Shown: positions 25,225 through 34,500 of the stretch, one piece after another | Layout: the number at the start of each line of letters is the position of its first letter | Position numbering within the stretch: position 1 is the stretch's first letter | Source: Gammaproteobacteria bacterium | GTDB taxonomy: Bacteria; Pseudomonadota; Gammaproteobacteria; GCA-001735895 | DNA length: 39,150 nt | Assembly (NCBI GenBank): GCA_024224415.1 | Contig: JAAENK010000066.1 | Span: forward strand, 1 to 39,150 | Direction: 5' to 3' | Made by a program: the position numbers and the translations under genes | The notes under the pieces: generated by a model | Database searches by the model: none | Told to the model about the DNA's origin: nothing | The model's input: only the letters and a program-made list of their open reading frames with translations

Positions 25225-26475
25225 TTAATCGGTTGAAATCAACGATTGCAAGAAGCGGATAGTGTCCTTGTCATTTTCGTTCAGCGCACGACGCAACTCA
25301 ACTGTTGGGCCGTGCAACATTTTGTTAGTTAGCGAATTCGCCAATCGCTCCAATGCCTTGTCGACATCCTGATCCTGACGAAACTGCATCAGTGTTTTTT
25401 CGATGCACTGTTGCTTTATGATTTCAGCTTTTTGTCTGAGCTGCCGAATTTCATCGGCCGACTGGTGGGTCCGCAACCACTGACTGAAAGCCTTGACTTC
25501 GAGGTTGATAATTTCCTGTGCCGCTTCCGCAGCCACTTCGCGTGAACGTAAATTTTCATCGACAACATTTTTTAAATCATCGACCGTATAAAGGTAGATA
25601 TCGTCCAGCTCACCTACCTGGGTTTCGATATCTCGCGGTACCGCCAGGTCGACCATAAATATCGGTCGATGTTTGCGTTTGCGCAAAGCGTCTTCAGTGG
25701 CACCTTTACCAAGAATCGGCAACTGACTGGCAGTCGACGAAATGACAATATCGGCCCGCTCGAGCTGCTCGGGCACCGTATTGATCTGTACCGCCTGGGC
25801 GCCGATTTCATCTGCCAATTTGCGGGCGTTGTCGACGCTGCGATTGGCGATTACCATCGAGCCTATCTTCTGACTCTTTAAATGTCGCGATACCAGTTCG
25901 ATGGTTTCGCCAGCGCCAATGAGCAGAGCGTGCAATTCATTTAATTCACCAAATATCTGTTTCGAAAGATTAACCGCAGCAAATGCTACGGAAACCGCGT
26001 TGCTGCCGATTTCGGTATCGGTACGCACACGCTTGGCGACGCTAAAAGAGTGTTGAAACAAACGATCCAGGATTGAGGCGACACTCTTGCCGTTACGGGC
26101 CTGGTCGTAAGAAGTTTTTAGTTGACCGAGAATCTGTGGTTCACCGAGCACCATCGAATCTAATCCAGAGGCGACACGAAATAAATGTCGAGCTGCCTCC
26201 TGGTCGCTATGTTGATAAATATAGGGTAATAAAGCGTCTTCGCTCATACCGTGATAACACGATAACCAGTGTGCCAGGGTATGACTGTTATCGACTTCGA
26301 GTTCGCAATAAATTTCGGTGCGGTTGCAGGTTGAAACGATGACTGATTCGTTGACCGCGGGTAAATCCTTTAGTTCGCGCAGCGCCTCGGCGACCTGATC
26401 GCTGGAGAACGCAACTTTTTCGCGCACATCGACAGGAGCGGTCTGGTGGTTGATACCAAGCGAAAGTAAAGACAT
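25225..26475 (-). CDS. hemA: Glutamyl-tRNA reductase
   Basis: HemA reduces glutamyl-tRNA to glutamate-1-semialdehyde, the first committed step of C5-pathway tetrapyrrole synthesis, with NADPH. From the ATG at 26475 it has 416 residues, as in E. coli (418). Seen are GINHQTAPVDVREK near the N terminus, the catalytic Cys50 in VSTCNRTE, GLDSMVLGEPQILGQ, an NADPH-binding region LLIGAGETIELVSRHL, and ISSTASQLPILGK. The ATG at 26475 (MSLLSLGINH) is chosen over in-frame upstream starts because it matches the family; no clear Shine-Dalgarno sequence is visible. It is the first gene of the minus-strand operon and is divergent from the TPR lipoprotein gene. Confidence 0.96.
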   Translation of the reverse strand: MSLLSLGINHQTAPVDVREKVAFSSDQVAEALRELKDLPAVNESVIVSTCNRTEIYCELEVDNSHTLAHWLSCYHGMSEDALLPYIYQHSDQEAARHLFRVASGLDSMVLGEPQILGQLKTSYDQARNGKSVASILDRLFQHSFSVAKRVRTDTEIGSNAVSVAFAAVNLSKQIFGELNELHALLIGAGETIELVSRHLKSQKIGSMVIANRSVDNARKLADEIGAQAVQINTVPEQLERADIVISSTASQLPILGKGATEDALRKRKHRPIFMVDLAVPRDIETQVGELDDIYLYTVDDLKNVVDENLRSREVAAEAAQEIINLEVKAFSQWLRTHQSADEIRQLRQKAEIIKQQCIEKTLMQFRQDQDVDKALERLANSLTNKMLHGPTVELRRALNENDKDTIRFLQSLISTD

Positions 26476-26668
26476 GGGTAAAGGCAGATTGCGGCTCAAC
26501 GGGGAATTTTCCGGTATTGACCCACTAAATACAAGCAATGCCCCAAATTAAATGCTCGCGCAGTTAGGAAATAATGAGAATTTGGAACCTCTAACTTCTC
26601 GCTTTGTCAACGGAATGCTACACTCAGTTGACTACAGACGATAGATTCAAGATTATTTCGCGACCGAC

Positions 26669-28408
26669 ATGAGATCGATATTATTAAAATATATTAGCCC
26701 TGCGGTGGCATTACTGCCGGTAGTTCTGTTATCGGCTTGTGCAGGCATGCAAAATTTAATGCAGCGTGATTCGCTGGTGCAATCCGATCCCGTGCAGATA
26801 AAACTATTAAACACCCAGGGCGACCTGATCGGCGAGGCCAGCTACAACCTGCTGGTTGCAGAAATGGCGCTAAACAGAGGCCAGACCGCGTTGGCGATAG
26901 AGCATTATCTGGCACTGGCTAAATCGCAGAATAACCCCGATATTGCCGAGCGCGCTGTACGCGTCGCAGTTTATGGTCAGGATCTTGAGGCGGCTATCGA
27001 AGCCGCACAGCGTTGGGTTGTGCTGGATCCGAATCGTGTCGAGGCGAAACAGGTTATTGCCGCGATTTACATCCGCCAGAATCGTGTCAATGATGCGTTT
27101 ACCTACCTCAATGGGTTGATCCAGAGTAGTAAGCTTACAGACAAGCAATTATTCGTCTCTATGTTAGCGGTGCTGGCGCGGGAGAAAAATACCGATACAG
27201 TCGTCGCGGTGACGCGCGAAATTGCTGAAACATATCCTGATCGAGCCTATGCACTTTACCTGCATGGTATGATCGCAGCACAGGGTGGCCAGCCTGATGA
27301 AGCCCTGGTTCATATCGACCGCGCCTTATCAATTGAGGAAATCGAGGGCGCTCATAATGCTCGGGCTAAATTGCTACTCAAGCTGGGTCGACATGAAGAG
27401 GCTGTCATCAGTCTGGAGAAAGCGGTAAAACACTTGCCGGATGATCAAAACCTGCGTTTAACCTATGCACGCCTACTGGTCGATGTAAAACAATACGAAA
27501 AAGCACGAGTCGAATTCGAACACCTGCACGATGCGTCGCCCGATGATGCCGAGCTACTATACACCCTCGGTTTATTATCGTTAGAATCGCAGCGTTTGGA
27601 TGATGCCGAAAAATACCTGCTAAAGCTGGTGAAAATGAACAAGCGTGAAGGTGAAGCGCAGTATTATCTGGGGCGCATCAACGAAGGCCGCAAACATTAC
27701 GACGACGCTATAGAATGGTACGAACAGGTACATGATGGCCAGTATCAATTCGATGCGCGGCTACGCATCGCCGACATGCTGGGCCAATCCGGCCGTACTG
27801 AAGAAGCCATCGACTACCTTGAGTTGATGCTTAAGGGCAGTCAGTCGAATGGTTCACTGGTGCGCATTTATCTAGCACAGGGTGAGTTATTACGCTCGGT
27901 GAAAAAATACCAGGAAGCGCTATCGGTTTACGATACCGCACTCGGTATTATTCCGGGCAATAACGACCTGTTATACGCACGGGCGATGACTGCCGAACGT
28001 ATGGGACGGGTGGATATACTCGAAGCCGATTTAAAAGCCATACTCAAAACCGAACCAGACAATGCGCATGCCCTGAATGCTCTCGGCTTCACCCTCGCCG
28101 ACCAAACCGATCGTTACCAGGAAGCTTATCAATTACTCAAACGCGCCATCGAAATCATGCCCGAAGACGCCGCCATCATCGACAGCTTCGGCTGGATCAA
28201 TTACCGTCTGGGTCATCATGACGAAGCCATCATGTTATTACGTCGGGCCCTGTCACGATTAGACGATAGTGAAATAGCCGCGCATCTCGGTGAAGTGCTG
28301 TGGGTTTCGGGTAAACACGACGAAGCCAGGAAGGTATGGACAAGGGCGCTGAAAAAATCGCCGAATGATTCGTTTATCGAAGATGCTATGCGTAAGTTTA
28401 TTCAGTAA
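26669..28408 (+). CDS. Tetratricopeptide-repeat lipoprotein
   Basis: This 579-residue protein starts with a signal peptide ending in the lipobox LSAC, lipidated Cys24. The rest consists of numerous TPR repeats, for example AIEHYLALAKSQNNPDIAERAVR, EAVISLEKAVKHLPDDQNLR, and AYQLLKRAIEIMPEDAAII-like residues. This is the conserved protein encoded between hemA and lolB in pseudomonads and many relatives (PA4667 type), thought to lie on the outer-membrane inner leaflet or periplasmic face. The function is not established. The ATG at 26669 fits the signal peptide. A TTGACT (26628-26633) with GATTAT 17 bp downstream could be its promoter, but that would leave only a few bases of leader. Confidence 0.85.
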   Translation: MRSILLKYISPAVALLPVVLLSACAGMQNLMQRDSLVQSDPVQIKLLNTQGDLIGEASYNLLVAEMALNRGQTALAIEHYLALAKSQNNPDIAERAVRVAVYGQDLEAAIEAAQRWVVLDPNRVEAKQVIAAIYIRQNRVNDAFTYLNGLIQSSKLTDKQLFVSMLAVLAREKNTDTVVAVTREIAETYPDRAYALYLHGMIAAQGGQPDEALVHIDRALSIEEIEGAHNARAKLLLKLGRHEEAVISLEKAVKHLPDDQNLRLTYARLLVDVKQYEKARVEFEHLHDASPDDAELLYTLGLLSLESQRLDDAEKYLLKLVKMNKREGEAQYYLGRINEGRKHYDDAIEWYEQVHDGQYQFDARLRIADMLGQSGRTEEAIDYLELMLKGSQSNGSLVRIYLAQGELLRSVKKYQEALSVYDTALGIIPGNNDLLYARAMTAERMGRVDILEADLKAILKTEPDNAHALNALGFTLADQTDRYQEAYQLLKRAIEIMPEDAAIIDSFGWINYRLGHHDEAIMLLRRALSRLDDSEIAAHLGEVLWVSGKHDEARKVWTRALKKSPNDSFIEDAMRKFIQ

Positions 28409-28431
28409 ACTTCTGGTCCGAATTAGAATTC

Positions 28432-29118
28432 TTGAACCCGTTTCCTGTACAACAAAATACTCTGACCACCAGTAAGATTAGTCTTGTCCTGCTGTTATTG
28501 CTATTTGGCGGCTGTACATCGCTGACCAGGATTCCAGTCAGTGAACAAAGTCATAAAGACTGGGCACAGTATCAATTACAGGCAGGCAGAGTTCAACAAT
28601 GGTATATACACGGTCGCGCAGTGATTTTTGTTGGCGATGAAGTGCATAATGTCGGGCTAAAATGGCGACACCGGCCAGATGAATTTATGATCATCCTGGA
28701 AGCACCGTTTGGCCAGGGCGTATTTCGCCTGGAATCTATGAACAGCGGTGCTTTGGTCAAACTGAGCCTGCCAGATGGCAATGTGGTTTACGGCGAAGAT
28801 GCAGAAGCTACCCTGGGCAAGGTGCTAGGTTGGTCGATACCAGTAAGTGGGCTTGAATTCTGGATTAAGGGTTTGCCATTAAAGCCTGAAATTTTCACCC
28901 AGGTATTGAATGGTGATGGGCGTTTGCGGTCGTTACAGCAAAAAGGCTGGAGCATCAGGTACCTGGATTACTTTGGATTTGATCATCCAGCGAAGGGCCT
29001 GCCAAAAAAGTTGTATCTGAAACACGAAGAACTGGCGTTGAAGATAGTTGTAGATAGCTGGCAAAAGCCCGAGACTGACGCCGATAGTAACATCGAACTC
29101 TTCCCAGACTTTAACTGA
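28432..29118 (+). CDS. lolB: Outer-membrane lipoprotein LolB
   Basis: LolB receives lipoproteins from periplasmic LolA and inserts them into the outer membrane. The 228-residue product has a hydrophobic signal ending in the lipobox LFGGC (Cys28), then WAQYQLQAGRVQQWYIHGRAVIF (Trp and hydrophobic pattern of the LolB barrel), EAPFGQGVFRLE and ARWNGDGR-like NGDGRLRSLQQKGWSIRY, as in the family. The start is a TTG at 28432; no Shine-Dalgarno sequence of quality is visible. It follows the TPR gene by 23 bp and precedes ispE by 9 bp, the conserved order. Confidence 0.88.
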   Translation: MNPFPVQQNTLTTSKISLVLLLLLFGGCTSLTRIPVSEQSHKDWAQYQLQAGRVQQWYIHGRAVIFVGDEVHNVGLKWRHRPDEFMIILEAPFGQGVFRLESMNSGALVKLSLPDGNVVYGEDAEATLGKVLGWSIPVSGLEFWIKGLPLKPEIFTQVLNGDGRLRSLQQKGWSIRYLDYFGFDHPAKGLPKKLYLKHEELALKIVVDSWQKPETDADSNIELFPDFN

Positions 29119-29127
29119 GGTGACGGG

Positions 29128-29982
29128 GTGACACGCCTGACGCTAAATTCACCAGCCAAGCTCAACTTAATGCTGCACATCACCGGCCGTCGCGACGATG
29201 GTTACCACCTGCTGCAAACCGTATTTCAGTTTATTGACCTGAATGATCGCATGGCCTTTGAAGTCACTGGGGATGAGCATATTCGTCGTGTCGCAAGCCA
29301 GACCACGGTGGACGAGACCGATGATATCGTATTGCGGGCGGCTCGCCTGTTGCAAAGCCGCTATCGGGTTTCTCAGGGAGTACAGATTTCGATCAAAAAG
29401 CACATTCCGATAGGTGGTGGTCTGGGCGGTGGCAGTTCGAATGCAGCTACCTGTTTACTCGCATTAAACACGCTGTGGGCATTAAATCTCAGCCTTGCCA
29501 AACTTGCCGAATTTGGACTCGAGCTGGGTGCCGATGTACCGGTATTTGTGCTCGGCAAAGCGGCCTGGGCGAGTGGTGTCGGTGAGCAATTAACGCCGAT
29601 ACAATTGCCCGAACCCATTTATCTGGTAATTCAGCCGGAAATAGCTGTTTCAACAGCCGAAATATTTAACGCTGAACAATTGACACGTGTGTGTGATGCA
29701 ATCACAATACGCGCCTTTCTGGACGGGGCTGGCGATAATGTCTGCGAACCTGTTGTCCGAGAGCGTTATCCTGAGGTCGGTCAGGCGCTGGATTGGCTAA
29801 GCCAGTTTGGTGACGCCAGAATGACCGGCACCGGAGCCTGTATTTACGCGCCTTTCGATAGCCTGGACGCGGCGGAAGGTGTAAAATCGCGGGTGCCCGC
29901 GCAATGGCGCAGTTACGTCGCCAGAGGTATGAACCAGAACCCGGTTCACGCGCATTGTAGAATTTCTGAAAACAAAGTCTAA
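29128..29982 (+). CDS. ispE: 4-diphosphocytidyl-2-C-methyl-D-erythritol kinase
   Basis: IspE phosphorylates CDP-methylerythritol in the MEP isoprenoid pathway. The 284-residue GHMP kinase begins at GTG 29128 with LNSPAKLNLMLHITGRRDDGYH, in which the lysine and the DGYH motif are conserved. It has the ATP-binding GGGLGGGSSNAAT at about residues 94-106 and the LGADVPVF segment with the catalytic aspartate, plus MTGTGACIYA near the C terminus. It is nine bases after lolB and 33 bases before tRNA-Gln, so tRNA and ispE may share a transcript. Confidence 0.95.
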   Translation: MTRLTLNSPAKLNLMLHITGRRDDGYHLLQTVFQFIDLNDRMAFEVTGDEHIRRVASQTTVDETDDIVLRAARLLQSRYRVSQGVQISIKKHIPIGGGLGGGSSNAATCLLALNTLWALNLSLAKLAEFGLELGADVPVFVLGKAAWASGVGEQLTPIQLPEPIYLVIQPEIAVSTAEIFNAEQLTRVCDAITIRAFLDGAGDNVCEPVVRERYPEVGQALDWLSQFGDARMTGTGACIYAPFDSLDAAEGVKSRVPAQWRSYVARGMNQNPVHAHCRISENKV

Positions 29983-30015
29983 ACTATTGTTTTCAAAGTA
30001 GTTGAAAAAATTTAT

Positions 30016-30090
30016 TGGGCCGTCGCCAAGCGGTAAGGCACCAGGTTTTGATCCTGGCATGCGTTGGTTCGAATCCAGCCGGCCCAGCCA
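30016..30090 (+). tRNA. tRNA-Gln (anticodon TTG)
   Basis: A 75-nt cloverleaf with an encoded CCA end. The acceptor TGGGCCG pairs with CGGCCCA (discriminator G); the anticodon arm CAGG-TTTTGAT-CCTG holds anticodon TTG; the T-arm loop is TTCGAAT with stem GTTGG/CCAGC. It lies between ispE and prs, the same position as in Pseudomonas. Confidence 0.97.
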
Positions 30091-30117
30091 TTTTTAGGTA
30101 ATAAGCGAGAGCATCCG

Positions 30118-31083
30118 ATGGTCGGCAGTGTCGCTAGTAACGAGTTAATGGTCTTCACAGGAAATGCCAACCCCGAGTTGTCCCGGGCTGTTGTGCGTAA
30201 TCTGGACATCCCTATTGGCATTGCTTCTGTTGAAAGGTTTAGTGACGGCGAAACAGCTGTCGAGATTGGTGAAAACGTACGTGGTAAGGATGTATTTATT
30301 ATTCAGCCGACCTGTACGCCGACCAATGATAACCTGATGGAATTGCTGGTGATGATCGACGCTGTGAAACGAGCATCGTCGGATCGGGTCACCGCAGTTA
30401 TTCCATATTTTGGTTATGCGCGTCAGGATCGTCGAGTGCGTTCGCAACGTGTGCCGATTACTGCGAAGGTGGTCGCCAATATGCTCAGCAGCGTTGGTGT
30501 CGATCGGGTTTTGACGATCGATCTGCACGCCGATCAGATTCAGGGCTTTTTCGAATGCCTGGTCGATAATGTTTACGCATCGCCGATCCTGATGGGTGAT
30601 ATCTGGAAACAGAAGTATCCGGATATGATAGTGGTGTCACCCGACGTAGGTGGTGTGGTTCGCGCCAGAGCCGTCGCCAAACAGCTCGACGATGCCGATC
30701 TTGCCATCATCGACAAACGTCGTCCGCAGCCGAATATGGCCAAGGTGATGAATATCATCGGTGAAGTTGAAGCTAAGACCTGCATCATCGTTGATGATAT
30801 GGTCGACACCGCTGGCACTTTATGTCAGGCTGGTGCGGCGTTGAAAGAACACGGTGCAACAGGCGTTTATGCCTACTGTACCCACCCGGTATTGTCGGGA
30901 AAAGCAATAGAGAATGTAGAAAACTCGGTACTCGATGGATTGGTGGTGACAGATACCATCCCGCTGTCGGAAGCCGCGAAAAAATGTGATCGAATCCGTC
31001 AGGTTTCGGTTGCCGGAATGCTGGCGGAAACTATACGCCGTATTCATTTTGAAGAATCGGTTAGTTCGTTGTATATGGATTAA
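30118..31083 (+). CDS. prs: Ribose-phosphate pyrophosphokinase (PRPP synthetase)
   Basis: Prs makes 5-phosphoribosyl diphosphate from ribose 5-phosphate and ATP for nucleotide, histidine and tryptophan synthesis. The 321-residue product contains [33 protein letters not shown], the [20 protein letters not shown] flexible loop region, [11 protein letters not shown], and the PRPP-binding [14 protein letters not shown]. The ATG at 30118 is used; an ATG at 30148 would give 311 residues, also acceptable for the family, and neither has a strong ribosome-binding site. The gene follows tRNA-Gln by 27 bp and ends 103 bp before rplY. Confidence 0.95.
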   Translation: MVGSVASNELMVFTGNANPELSRAVVRNLDIPIGIASVERFSDGETAVEIGENVRGKDVFIIQPTCTPTNDNLMELLVMIDAVKRASSDRVTAVIPYFGYARQDRRVRSQRVPITAKVVANMLSSVGVDRVLTIDLHADQIQGFFECLVDNVYASPILMGDIWKQKYPDMIVVSPDVGGVVRARAVAKQLDDADLAIIDKRRPQPNMAKVMNIIGEVEAKTCIIVDDMVDTAGTLCQAGAALKEHGATGVYAYCTHPVLSGKAIENVENSVLDGLVVTDTIPLSEAAKKCDRIRQVSVAGMLAETIRRIHFEESVSSLYMD

Positions 31084-31102
31084 ATGTACGAGGACTGACG
31101 AT

Positions 31103-31170
31103 CACTGCAATTGCAGTGTTTAAATCCCTTCTGGTCGCAAGAAGGGCCTCCGTCTAACGACGGTTTTTTT
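31103..31170 (+). promoter_or_regulatory. Structured rplY leader with terminator-like hairpin
   Basis: Three stems lie in the prs-rplY gap. CACTGCAATTGCAGTG (31103-31118) is a perfect palindrome. CCCTTCT (31126-31132) pairs with AGAAGGG (31140-31146) around GGTCGCA. CCGTC (31150-31154) pairs with GACGG (31159-31163) and is followed by seven Ts (31164-31170). The rplY Shine-Dalgarno GGAG (31176-31179) begins six bases after the T-tract. Ribosomal protein L25 leaders are known in gammaproteobacteria, so this may be an autoregulatory leader rather than only a prs terminator. Confidence 0.6.
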
Positions 31171-31186
31171 ATTTTGGAGTACAGCA

Positions 31187-31894
31187 ATGTCAGACAATAT
31201 CCAACTGAATGCTGAACCACGTGCAGATTCGGGGAAAGGTGCGAGCCGCCGCCTGAGACGCATGAACAAGGTTCCAGCAATCGTATACGGGGGCGATAGC
31301 AATCCCCAGTCAATTAGCCTTGACCACGATAAATTTAGTCACGAACTAGAAAACGAGGCGATTTACACACAGCTCATCGATCTCAATATCGGTAAGGAAA
31401 AAGATGAAGTAATCCTGCGTGATCTGCAACGTCATCCGTATAAAAGCCGTATCATGCACGCTGATTTTTTTCGCATCGACAAGAAAACACCGATTAAAAT
31501 CGTGGTTCCGATTCATGTGCTCAATGCGGATGACTGTGTTGGTGTGAAAATGGATGGTGGTATGATGACGCAGCTGACGACTGAAATCGAAATCATCGCA
31601 CTACCGAAACATTTACCCGAATACCTCGAAATCGATGCTGAAAATCTGCATCTTGGCGAATCTCTGCATCTGTCAGATATCGAAGTACCTGAAGGTGTTG
31701 AGATTGTCGCATTAACTCATGTCGAAGAGACTGAGCATGACGACCATGATCTGGGTGTTCTGTCTGTTGTTAAGACGCGTGCCGAAGAAGAAATTTCCGA
31801 CGAAGCGCCTGAGGCTCCAGAGATGGAAGGTGAAGAGGCCGAAGGTGATGGTGGCACCGAAGCATCCGACGGCGAAGCCAGCAGCGAAGAGTAA
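31187..31894 (+). CDS. rplY: 50S ribosomal protein bL25 (long CTC form)
   Basis: bL25 binds the 5S rRNA loop E region of the large subunit. This 235-residue version has the N-terminal 5S-binding domain (RADSGKGASRRLRRMNKVPAIVYGG) and the C-terminal TL5/CTC domain (VPIHVLNADDCVGVKMDGGMM onwards), ending in a very acidic Glu/Asp tail from about residue 200. E. coli has only the short 94-residue form; the CTC form is common in pseudomonads and relatives. The ATG at 31187 has GGAG seven bases upstream. The gene is followed by pth after eight bases. Confidence 0.94.
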   Translation: MSDNIQLNAEPRADSGKGASRRLRRMNKVPAIVYGGDSNPQSISLDHDKFSHELENEAIYTQLIDLNIGKEKDEVILRDLQRHPYKSRIMHADFFRIDKKTPIKIVVPIHVLNADDCVGVKMDGGMMTQLTTEIEIIALPKHLPEYLEIDAENLHLGESLHLSDIEVPEGVEIVALTHVEETEHDDHDLGVLSVVKTRAEEEISDEAPEAPEMEGEEAEGDGGTEASDGEASSEE

Positions 31895-31902
31895 CTCGCG
31901 GA

Positions 31903-32499
31903 GTGCCTGCGCTCACAGCAGATATTCGTTTGATAGTCGGCCTCGGTAATCCCGGGGCCGATTACGTTGATACTCGGCACAATGCCGGCTTCTGGTTTGT
32001 CGATTTGCTGGCAAACCGGTTGTCGCTATCATTTCGATTTGAAAAACGATTTAATGCCGAAGAAGCCAGATATCGCGCAGACGATAACGACATATTTCTA
32101 CTCAAACCGATGACTTTTATGAACCGTAGTGGACAGTCCGTTGGCGCTTTAGCGAGATTTTACAAGCTGAAACCACAGCAAATGCTGGTGGTTCACGATG
32201 AGCTGGATCTGGCCCCTGGTGACAACCGCTTAAAACAGGGTGGCGGCCATGGCGGCCACAATGGTTTGCGCGATATGATTAATCACCTGGGAGCCAGGGA
32301 TTTTTTTCGTCTACGTCTTGGCATTGGTCATCCTGGAGACCGCGACCAGGTGGTTAATTATGTGCTGCATCAACCGTCGATAGTGGACAGAGACCTGATT
32401 GATGAAGCCAATCAGCGTACCCTGGAAGTTATGCCGCAGGTTTTTGCAGGCAGGATAGATAAGGCCATGCAGGCGCTACATACCCCGAGTGAGCAATAA
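31903..32499 (+). CDS. pth: Peptidyl-tRNA hydrolase
   Basis: Pth frees tRNA from peptidyl-tRNA dropped by ribosomes. The 198-residue product has [18 protein letters not shown] with the catalytic His26 and the conserved Asn residues, [23 protein letters not shown] (the catalytic-site Asp), and [11 protein letters not shown]. The start is a GTG at 31903; no nearer ATG precedes the GLGNPG motif. It is packed tightly: eight bases after rplY, one base before ychF. Confidence 0.95.
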   Translation: MPALTADIRLIVGLGNPGADYVDTRHNAGFWFVDLLANRLSLSFRFEKRFNAEEARYRADDNDIFLLKPMTFMNRSGQSVGALARFYKLKPQQMLVVHDELDLAPGDNRLKQGGGHGGHNGLRDMINHLGARDFFRLRLGIGHPGDRDQVVNYVLHQPSIVDRDLIDEANQRTLEVMPQVFAGRIDKAMQALHTPSEQ

Positions 32500-32500
32500 T

Positions 32501-33592
32501 ATGGGATTCAAATGTGGCATCGTTGGCTTGCCCAACGTCGGTAAATCAACGCTTTTCAACTCGCTCACCAAGGCGGGTATTGCGGCGGAAAACTATCCGT
32601 TTTGCACTATCGACCCGAATGTCGGCATCGTTGAAGTCCCCGATCCGCGGCTAAAGCAACTCGCCGATATCGTAAACCCGAAGAAGACCATCCCGACCAC
32701 GATGGAATTTGTCGATATAGCCGGTCTGGTAGCAGGCGCTTCCAAAGGCGAAGGCCTGGGCAACCAGTTTCTTGGCCATATTCGTGAAACCGATGCTATA
32801 GCTCAGGTGGTGCGCTGTTTCGAGAACGAAGATATCGTGCACGTCAGTAATAAAATAGACCCGCTCAGCGACATCGAAACAATCAATACCGAACTGCTGC
32901 TTGCCGATATGGAATCAATCACGCGGCAACTCGAACGTGCAACCAAGCTTGCCAAATCGAACGATAAAGACGCCAGAGCCAAGCTCGCATTTATGCAGGC
33001 GATTCAGGCGCATGTGGAAAATGGCGAAAGTGCTCGTTCGTTCTCCTATGATGACAGTCAGAAAGCCTGGATGAAAGATTTGCACCTAATTACCGCTAAA
33101 CCAACGCTATATATCGCCAACGTAGACGAAAATGGGTTTGAAAATAACCCGCACCTCGATGCGCTAAATGAACTCGCACAGGGCGAGGGAGCCGAAGTTG
33201 TCGCCGTCTGCGCCTCGATCGAAGCCGATATTGCCGAGCTGGATGCTGAAGAAGCCGCCGAATTTCTCGCCGATCTGGGATTAGAAGAACCAGGCCTGGA
33301 TCGTGTCATTCACGCTGGATACCGGTTGCTGGATTTGCAAACCTATTTCACCGCAGGCGTACAGGAAGTCCGTGCCTGGACAATCCGCATTGGTGATACT
33401 GCGCCGAGAGCCGCTGGGGTCATACATACCGAGTTTGAGAAAGGTTTGATTCGTGCCGAAGTAGTCGGCTTCGACGATTTCATTGCCGGGAATGGTGAGC
33501 AAGGCGCAAAAGATGCCGGTCGCTGGCGGCTCGAAGGTAAGGAATACATCATGCATGAAGGCGATGTTGTGCATTTCAGGTTTAATGTTTAA
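32501..33592 (+). CDS. ychF: Redox-regulated ATPase YchF (Obg-like)
   Basis: YchF is an Obg-family P-loop ATPase that associates with ribosomes and responds to oxidative stress. The 363-residue product begins [22 protein letters not shown], with P-loop GLPNVGKS, then [17 protein letters not shown], the NVDENG equivalent of the NKxE motif (as in known YchF, explaining ATP preference), and a C-terminal TGS domain with [11 protein letters not shown] and the final [11 protein letters not shown]. The ATG at 32501 matches the family start; a GTG at 32489 lies inside pth. The order pth-ychF followed by tRNA-Met is conserved in pseudomonads. Confidence 0.96.
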   Translation: MGFKCGIVGLPNVGKSTLFNSLTKAGIAAENYPFCTIDPNVGIVEVPDPRLKQLADIVNPKKTIPTTMEFVDIAGLVAGASKGEGLGNQFLGHIRETDAIAQVVRCFENEDIVHVSNKIDPLSDIETINTELLLADMESITRQLERATKLAKSNDKDARAKLAFMQAIQAHVENGESARSFSYDDSQKAWMKDLHLITAKPTLYIANVDENGFENNPHLDALNELAQGEGAEVVAVCASIEADIAELDAEEAAEFLADLGLEEPGLDRVIHAGYRLLDLQTYFTAGVQEVRAWTIRIGDTAPRAAGVIHTEFEKGLIRAEVVGFDDFIAGNGEQGAKDAGRWRLEGKEYIMHEGDVVHFRFNV

Positions 33593-33610
33593 GCAGCCAC
33601 ACCGCTGCTA

Positions 33611-33639
33611 TTGACAGCAGGCAAGCGACAGGCGAAAAT
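33611..33639 (+). promoter_or_regulatory. Putative tRNA-Met promoter with GC-rich discriminator
   Basis: A consensus TTGACA (33611-33616) and GAAAAT (33634-33639) are 17 bp apart, followed by CGCGCTCCCC, a GC-rich discriminator typical of stringently controlled stable-RNA promoters. The start would be near 33646, about 39 nt before the tRNA. Pattern evidence only. Confidence 0.45.
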
Positions 33640-33684
33640 CGCGCTCCCCTCAGACCGTGCAACGGTCAAAGGGTAGATATAAAT

Positions 33685-33761
33685 GGCTATGTAGCTCAGC
33701 TGGTTAGAGCACATCACTCATAATGATGGGGTCCCCTGTTCGAATCAGGGCATAGCCACCA
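33685..33761 (+). tRNA. Elongator tRNA-Met (anticodon CAT)
   Basis: A 77-nt cloverleaf with encoded CCA. The acceptor GGCTATG pairs with CATAGCC; D-arm GCTC/GAGC; anticodon stem CATCA/TGATG around CTCATAA (anticodon CAT); T-arm CCCTG-TTCGAAT-CAGGG. The acceptor and anticodon arms resemble E. coli elongator metT/metU, not initiator tRNA or the lysidine-type tRNA-Ile. Confidence 0.95.
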
Positions 33762-33996
33762 TTTTTTCTACTCTATATCGAAGGCTTATAGCTGGCTTTA
33801 CGGAATACAAAATCTCCAAATAACAAAGTGTATAGATATTGAGTACAGAGCTAGTATTCAGAGGGAATTGATAAGTTTAAAAGTGGTGATAGGTTTTCAT
33901 TCGCTTATCTGTGGCTTTCTTCTTACTCATTTACGCTGATTACAATTATAATAACTCCCCGAAATCCATTAATCCTATGATCGTCTGGAGTCCAGC

Positions 33997-34500
33997 ATGC
34001 AAAAAGTCATTCAGATTTTTCTCGTAACCTCACTACTTTGGTTGGGTGTTGGCCCCCAGACATATTCTAATGGCGGCATATCTCTTGATCTGCCGCTCGC
34101 TATTGCTAAGAATAATGGTGGCGGCAATGGTAATGGTAAGGGAAACTCAGCTGGTGGTGCAAAAGAAAATTTTCGTCAAAATGGGCACAAAATCCCCCGT
34201 TCTGAATTAAAAGATCTGAATTCGCTAAACAGAAATATCAATGGTTTGCTTAACAGTAGTGATGCCAAAGTTGCTACTTTTAGGGATCTGTTTTTGAATG
34301 ATGACGGTACTAGAAAGGAATTCTCTGTTGATGAGCCATTGATTGATGACCAGTCTCTCAAAGACATGTTAACCGAACACTTGGGCAAGGAACCATCAGC
34401 AGAAGAAATTTCTATTGTAAGACAAATGCTCGATAGGCAATTCGAGGAATTCAAGGCCCTTCCCGAAAAATCTGACAAGGATGATGAAGGTAATACGTGA
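33997..34500 (+). CDS. Secreted Gly/Asn-rich protein of unknown function
   Basis: I do not recognise this 167-residue product. It has a clear signal peptide (MQKVIQIFLVTSLLWLGVG...), a Gly/Asn/Lys-rich low-complexity stretch at about residues 38-58 (NNGGGNGNGKGN), then a charged helical C-terminal half with no cysteines or lipobox. The ATG at 33997 is supported by GGAG (33987-33990), and a TATAAT (33947-33952) lies 45 bp upstream as a candidate -10 element. Gene calling is supported by the signal peptide and ribosome-binding site. Similar short exported proteins with GN-rich tracts occur in proteobacteria without assigned roles. It sits alone between tRNA-Met and the cNMP-fold gene. Confidence 0.7.
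   Translation: MQKVIQIFLVTSLLWLGVGPQTYSNGGISLDLPLAIAKNNGGGNGNGKGNSAGGAKENFRQNGHKIPRSELKDLNSLNRNINGLLNSSDAKVATFRDLFLNDDGTRKEFSVDEPLIDDQSLKDMLTEHLGKEPSAEEISIVRQMLDRQFEEFKALPEKSDKDDEGNT

Noticed and set aside
33685..33996. tRNA-Met as an integration site for a mobile island
   Set aside because: No integrase gene and no repeat of the tRNA 3' end is seen in the following sequence to the window end.
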